Source: Bacteroidales bacterium
GTDB lineage: Bacteria; Bacteroidota; Bacteroidia; Bacteroidales; Marinilabiliaceae
Length of the DNA stretch: 21,248 nucleotides
Reading direction: 5' to 3'
Assembly: GCA_900766825.1 (NCBI GenBank)
Contig: CAAFWU010000044.1
Coordinates: 1-21,248, forward strand
Part shown: piece after piece, positions 21,043-21,248 of the stretch
Layout of the letters: the number at the start of each line of letters is the position of its first letter
Position numbering within the stretch: position 1 is the first letter of the stretch
Program-made: the position numbers and the translations under genes
Notes under the pieces: generated by a model
The model's input: the letters and a program-made list of their open reading frames with translations, nothing else
The model's database searches: none
What the model was told of the DNA's origin: nothing

Positions 21043-21248
21043 ATGTCGTGTTCTATCCATAAAGTATTCTTATTGTCATTGGTCTTTGTTCTGATGGCTA
21101 TAGACTTGTCAGCCCAATACAAATCGGACGCTATAGTAGGAGTGAGAGCGGGAGCGGGACTTAGCAAAGTGACGGAGATACCGAAGATGCTCGTGAGTGA
21201 GGGTTACTACTCACGTTACAGTTTTACGGACGATTTCCGCCCTTCGAT
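21043..21248 (+). CDS. Exported outer-membrane beta-barrel-like protein, N-terminal part (partial)
   Basis: An ATG at 21043 opens a frame that runs without a stop to the end of the window (68 codons). The first 24 residues form a signal peptide: basic start (SIHKVF), hydrophobic core (LLSLVFVLMAI) and LSA-Q cleavage. The mature start, DAIVGVRAGAGLSKVTEIP, looks like the first strand of a porin-like or PorT-type outer-membrane barrel, where alternating small and hydrophobic residues follow a G-x-R-x-G-x-G pattern. The rest of the gene is outside the window, so the family cannot be fixed. It is divergent from the five-gene operon, sharing a 241-base control region with an inverted repeat. The coding strand here is strikingly G-rich (23 G against 8 C in 21121-21180), opposite to the C-rich + strand of the first 15 kb. 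Confidence 0.6.
   Translation, partial: MSCSIHKVFLLSLVFVLMAIDLSAQYKSDAIVGVRAGAGLSKVTEIPKMLVSEGYYSRYSFTDDFRPS

Noticed and set aside
1..21248. CRISPR arrays, insertion sequences, rRNA genes and integrase or transposase genes
   Set aside because: None was found: no regularly spaced repeats, no transposase or recombinase motifs, and no rRNA-like sequence could be seen.

Overview
The window looks like a chromosomal segment of a Bacteroidales bacterium (Bacteroides/Prevotella/Porphyromonas side of the Bacteroidota). The grounds are: several good matches to the phylum-specific promoter (TTTG or TTG, about 19-25 bases, then TAnnTTTG); a YycJ-type metallo-hydrolase, coaX, an exported TPR protein and lptC in one direction; a DPP III (M49) peptidase with a HECLGH motif; a GIN-domain (DUF2807-like) surface protein; and an acyltransferase of the NHRDI type. 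No genus can be named from the sequence alone.

Bases 1-15,300 are ordinary housekeeping DNA. In order: the 3' end of a PD-(D/E)XK nuclease-fold protein, a HAD phosphatase (-), a metallo-beta-lactamase-fold exonuclease-like protein, type III pantothenate kinase, a 394-base gap with a candidate small RNA, an exported TPR protein, LptC, QueH (-), a polyprenol-type glycosyltransferase overlapping the CCA-adding enzyme, an exported isochorismatase-fold hydrolase (-), a SPOUT methyltransferase, a phospholipid acyltransferase (-), DPP III and a GIN-domain protein. Transcription units are separated by long, often bidirectional hairpin terminators. The + strand is C-rich here whichever strand carries the gene.

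A tRNA-Glu(CUC) with its own promoter and terminator (15,379-15,556) marks the change to a different kind of DNA. It is followed by about 570 bases of AT-rich DNA without a convincing gene, a structured leader and a 64-residue orphan ORF.

From 16.6 to 20.8 kb there is a compact five-gene minus-strand operon of unknown function. Read in transcription order it encodes: a membrane-anchored protein with an LEA14-like beta domain fused to a transglutaminase-like cysteine protease domain; a 119-residue helical protein; a large protein with six cationic 11-residue amphipathic repeats and a bacterial SH3 domain; a coiled-coil protein; and a membrane-anchored coiled-coil protein resembling families seen in Bacteroidota phages and prophages. 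The 119-residue protein and the start of the large protein are related in sequence and lie in the same reading frame with one TGA between them. This operon is the best candidate in the window for an undescribed system, perhaps a virion, membrane-penetration or envelope-remodelling module of an integrated element. The window ends inside a divergent exported beta-barrel-like gene. The strand composition bias seen on the left disappears or reverses in this right-hand part.
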